NCBI GenBank assembly: GCA_964409645.1
Contig: CAYPEK010000106.1
Span: forward strand, 1 to 14,377
Reading direction: 5' to 3'
Length of the DNA: 14,377 nt
DNA from: CAYPEK01 sp964409645
GTDB taxonomy: Bacteria > UBP15 > UBA6099
Positions within the stretch are counted from its first letter, which is position 1. Each line of letters opens with the position of its first letter. This document shows positions 11,950 through 14,377 of the stretch, in pieces. The notes under the pieces are model-generated. The model saw only the letters and a list, made by a program, of their open reading frames with translations. It did no database searches and was not told the DNA's origin. Made by a program: the position numbers and the translations under genes.

Positions 11950-13893
11950 ATGATACAGATGCACGGGATAAAATTCGGATTCGGCGGGCGGCAGCTCATG
12001 GACGGGTTGTCGCTGCACGTGCGCCCACAGGACCGCCTTGGGCTGGTCGGCCCGAACGGCTGCGGCAAGACCACTCTCATGCGAATTATTTCCGACGAGA
12101 TAGAGAGTTTCGAAGGTTCCGTCTCGCGCCGCAAAGGCCTTACGGTCGGGCTGCTCCCGCAGGACGGCATCTACGACCGCGGCCGCACGGTGTTCAACGC
12201 CGCACTCGATTCGTTCTCGGAACTGCTCGACATGGAGCGCGAGATCGGCGAGCTCAACGCCGCCGCATCCACCGAAACCGACGAGGCGAAGCGCGACGAG
12301 ATTGTTCACCGCGCGGGCAACCTGCAGACGGAGTTCGAGAACAGGGGCGGATTCGAGTTCCGCTCGCGTGCGGGCGAAATCCTCACCGGGCTCGGTTTCG
12401 CGCGGGATGAGTTCGACCGCGAGATCAGCACACTTAGCGGCGGCTGGCAGATGCGCGTGGCGCTCGCGAAACTGTTGCTGAAACGCCCCGACGTGCTGCT
12501 CCTCGACGAGCCAACGAACCACCTCGACCTCCCGGCTCTGATCTGGTTCGAGTCGTTCCTCCAGACGTACCCGGGCGCGGTGGTTGTGATATCGCACGAC
12601 CAATGCTTTCTCGACCGGACGGTGCGACGCATCGCCGAGTTCCACATGCGGAAGCTCGACCTATACAACGGCAACTACTCATATTACGAAATCGAGAAGG
12701 AAAAGCGGCTCGAACTGCTGATGAACCGGATAGCGAATCAGGAGCGCGAGATCAAGCGGCAGGAACAGTTCATAGAGCGATTTCGCTATAAGGCAACAAA
12801 AGCGCGCGCGGTGCAGAGCCGGATCAAGAAGCTCGAAAAGATAGAACGCATCGAGGCGCCCGAGGAGGCGCGCGAGCTGACGTTCGCGTTCCGGACGCGC
12901 TCGAAAAGCGGAAAGCTCGTCGCGCGGCTCTCCGGCGTGAACAAGTCGTACGGCGAGAAGCACGTCCTGCGCAACGTGGACCTGACGATCAACCGGGGCG
13001 AGCGGGTGGCGATCATCGGCGCGAACGGACTCGGCAAATCGACGCTGATGCGCGTGATCGCGGGGCGCACCGAGTTCACGGGCGACCGCGGGCTCGGCTA
13101 TAACGTGACGATCAACTATTTCTCGCAGGATCAGTACGAACTGCTGTCGCCGGACAAGACGGTGCTCGAAGAAGCGGTTGAGTCGTGCGGCGAGGGCTAC
13201 GGCGGCAACGTGCGGACGCTGCTCGGCGTGTTTCTGTTCAGCGGCGCGGACGTGGAAAAGAAGGTGGCGGTGTTGAGCGGGGGCGAGAAGAGCCGCCTGC
13301 TTCTCGCGAAGATGATGGCCAACCCGGCGAATTTCATCCTTCTCGACGAGCCGACGAACCATCTCGATCCGCCGTCCCGCGAGATGCTTGAACAGGTGCT
13401 CTCCGACTACGACGGCACGCTGTGTTTCGTGTCGCACGACCGATATTTCATAAACAGCCTCGCGACGGCGATTGTGGACATCACGCCGAGCGGTGCTGAT
13501 TACTACCTCGGCAATTTTGAGGATTACGAGATACAGAAGAGGATGCGGGCGCAAGGCGTTCAGGGGAGTGCGAGCGAAGATTCCGGCAACGGCGTGGCGA
13601 AGAAAGAGGCGCGGCGGGACAGGGCGCAGTTTATTCTCGAACGTTCGCGGGCGCTCGCGCCGCTGAAGAAAGCGGTGGCGGATGCGGAGTCGGAAATCCA
13701 CCGGCTCGAAACGCGCGCGGCGGAACTCGAAGAAATTCTCGCCGACCCCGCGACATACAACGATCCGGAGAGGGCGCGCACGCTTCCCGCGGAACTCAAA
13801 TCGGTGAAACAGGCTCTCGACACGGTTATGGCCGACTGGGAACGGTACTCGGAAGAACTGTCCGAAAAGGAAAAAGAGTACGAGGCCGAATAG
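11950..13893 (+). CDS. ABC-F family ATPase (Uup/YheS type)
   Basis: A soluble twin-ATPase protein of 647 residues with no membrane segments. ABC-F proteins work on the ribosome in translation or antibiotic protection, not in transport. Domain 1: Walker A GPNGCGKTT (34-42), signature LSGGW (162-166), Walker B LLLDEPTNHLD with D186 and E187, H-switch H216. A charged helical linker at about 241-320 (rich in Lys, Arg and Glu) is the ABC-F interdomain arm that reaches the tRNA site. Domain 2: Walker A GANGLGKST (357-365), signature LSGGE (442-446), D466 and E467, H496. Residues 553-647 are a Glu/Lys/Ala-rich C-terminal coiled coil, as in Uup and YheS. All catalytic residues are present, so it should be active. 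It diverges from aguB and has a near-leaderless promoter. The subfamily and any resistance role remain uncertain. Confidence 0.92.
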   Translation: MIQMHGIKFGFGGRQLMDGLSLHVRPQDRLGLVGPNGCGKTTLMRIISDEIESFEGSVSRRKGLTVGLLPQDGIYDRGRTVFNAALDSFSELLDMEREIGELNAAASTETDEAKRDEIVHRAGNLQTEFENRGGFEFRSRAGEILTGLGFARDEFDREISTLSGGWQMRVALAKLLLKRPDVLLLDEPTNHLDLPALIWFESFLQTYPGAVVVISHDQCFLDRTVRRIAEFHMRKLDLYNGNYSYYEIEKEKRLELLMNRIANQEREIKRQEQFIERFRYKATKARAVQSRIKKLEKIERIEAPEEARELTFAFRTRSKSGKLVARLSGVNKSYGEKHVLRNVDLTINRGERVAIIGANGLGKSTLMRVIAGRTEFTGDRGLGYNVTINYFSQDQYELLSPDKTVLEEAVESCGEGYGGNVRTLLGVFLFSGADVEKKVAVLSGGEKSRLLLAKMMANPANFILLDEPTNHLDPPSREMLEQVLSDYDGTLCFVSHDRYFINSLATAIVDITPSGADYYLGNFEDYEIQKRMRAQGVQGSASEDSGNGVAKKEARRDRAQFILERSRALAPLKKAVADAESEIHRLETRAAELEEILADPATYNDPERARTLPAELKSVKQALDTVMADWERYSEELSEKEKEYEAE

Positions 13894-13957
13894 CAACAAT
13901 CCGGCGGCGCAACCGAGAATGACTCAAAGCGTCGAACCGGTGAATCCGCGTCTAATA

Positions 13958-13986
13958 TTGAAATTTCAGGTAAGTTTCATTATTCT
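13958..13986 (+). promoter_or_regulatory. Promoter of the korD-korA genes
   Basis: TTGAAA (13958-13963), a 17-nt spacer and TATTCT (13981-13986). The start near 13993 gives a leader of about 57 nt before the GTG at 14050. It lies 65 nt after the stop of the ABC-F gene, so the kor genes are probably a separate transcription unit. Confidence 0.5.
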
Positions 13987-14049
13987 TTTCTGGGCGCGTC
14001 CGCGGGAAGGCCAGCCAAAATTCACAACGAAAAGGGCGCAAAAAAGCAA

Positions 14050-14259
14050 GTGGCATACATATCAATCATCAGAGACAGATGCAAGGGCTGCGGGATTTGT
14101 ATAGAGCACTGCCCGCAGAAACTTATCCGCATAATCGACGGCGAGATTAACGCCCAAGGATACAACCCCGCGGTTTTCGAAGATCCCGAATCCAAATGCA
14201 AAGGCTGCAAAATCTGCGCGGAAATGTGCGCGGATGTGTGCATAGAAGTATTTAAATGA
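14050..14259 (+). CDS. korD: 2[4Fe-4S] ferredoxin-like delta subunit of 2-oxoacid:ferredoxin oxidoreductase
   Basis: A 69-residue electron-transfer subunit. Its two cluster motifs are CKGCGICIEHCP (11-22) and CKGCKICAEMCADVC (50-64), enough ligands for two [4Fe-4S] clusters. The second motif lacks the usual proline after its fourth cysteine. The form RDRCKGCGICIEHCP, the middle NAQGYNPAVFED and the end CIEVFK match the small KorD-type subunit of 2-oxoglutarate (or related 2-oxoacid) oxidoreductases better than a free ferredoxin. The next gene begins like KorA, which supports this. KorD shuttles electrons from the thiamine-diphosphate site to ferredoxin. The GTG at 14050 is the best start because MAYISI suits the family, although the purine-rich ribosome site is some 12 nt away and weak. 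An ordinary ferredoxin is the alternative. Confidence 0.8.
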   Translation: MAYISIIRDRCKGCGICIEHCPQKLIRIIDGEINAQGYNPAVFEDPESKCKGCKICAEMCADVCIEVFK

Positions 14260-14347
14260 TGTGAGTAGGCAGAGGGCAGAAGGAAGAAGAAAAGAAAGAC
14301 TGTTTTTTAATTGACACCGAACAATTTCTTGAAGCGGGTTGAATAAA

Positions 14348-14377
14348 ATGGAACGGATGATGATGAAGGGTAACGAG
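14348..14377 (+). CDS. korA: 2-oxoacid:acceptor oxidoreductase alpha subunit, N-terminal ten codons
   Basis: The last 30 bases read MERMMMKGNE. KorA-type alpha subunits commonly begin with a few residues and then (L/M)MKGNEAIAEGA, so this is very probably the start of the alpha subunit that partners the delta subunit 88 nt upstream. That order is common for the kor/vor genes of anaerobes. The ribosome site is unclear (AGCGGG some 8 nt upstream at best). The gene runs off the window, so the call rests on ten residues and on context. Confidence 0.65.
   Translation, partial: MERMMMKGNE

Noticed and set aside
12679..13899. 406-codon minus-strand frame opposite the ABC-F gene
   Set aside because: It is the antisense shadow of a gene with complete Walker and signature motifs. 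Its own translation is low-complexity and Arg/His-rich.
1..14377. tRNA, rRNA or riboswitch genes
   Set aside because: I found no cloverleaf with a conserved TTCGAATC-type arm in a tRNA context, no rRNA signature and no known riboswitch core by eye. A covariance-model scan would settle this.

Overview
The window looks like a scaffold from an uncultured, probably anaerobic bacterium. It contains two runs of exactly 100 N (3753-3852, 5498-5597), the conventional placeholder for a gap of unknown size. The right-edge ferredoxin-type 2-oxoacid oxidoreductase genes, a radical SAM enzyme and a URO-D-superfamily protein fit an anaerobe. The gene set would suit a PVC-type or candidate-phylum bacterium, but nothing here fixes the lineage. 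Base composition is uneven: 1-1044, the 5.05-5.45 kb spacer and the transposase are A/T-rich, while 6.5-9.1 kb and 9.9-13.9 kb are G/C-rich.

Left part (1-5042). A 5'-truncated metallo-beta-lactamase-fold hydrolase (+) meets, tail to tail, a secreted FG-GAP/VCBS beta-propeller protein (-). Divergent from the latter is a small helix-hairpin-helix protein of the Cdd1 'pathogenicity locus' family, which ends inside a 20-bp perfect hairpin. A REP-like G/C-rich repeat with a GTAG head follows and runs into the first gap. That gap removes the C-terminus of a class I/II aminotransferase (-).

Middle part (5043-9856). An A/T-rich spacer precedes three codirectional genes: a radical SAM protein with a SPASM-like cysteine cluster and a TPR-like tail (its core lost in the second gap), a URO-D-superfamily protein, and a PaaK-type CoA ligase. 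No shared pathway is proven. Next comes a compact, apparently intact REP-associated tyrosine transposase (RAYT) element. Its 37-bp terminal inverted repeats match at 36 positions and each folds into a 10-bp hairpin.

Right part (9857-14377). On the minus strand aguB and aguA overlap by 14 nt and both appear to start with TTG. Together they convert agmatine to putrescine through N-carbamoylputrescine. Divergent from aguB is a two-domain ABC-F ATPase. A 2[4Fe-4S] ferredoxin-like KorD subunit follows, and the first ten codons of the KorA subunit end the window.

Three genes (cdd1-like, the transposase, the ABC-F) have a promoter whose -10 box sits only 7-11 nt before the ATG and no Shine-Dalgarno sequence, which suggests leaderless or near-leaderless transcripts.
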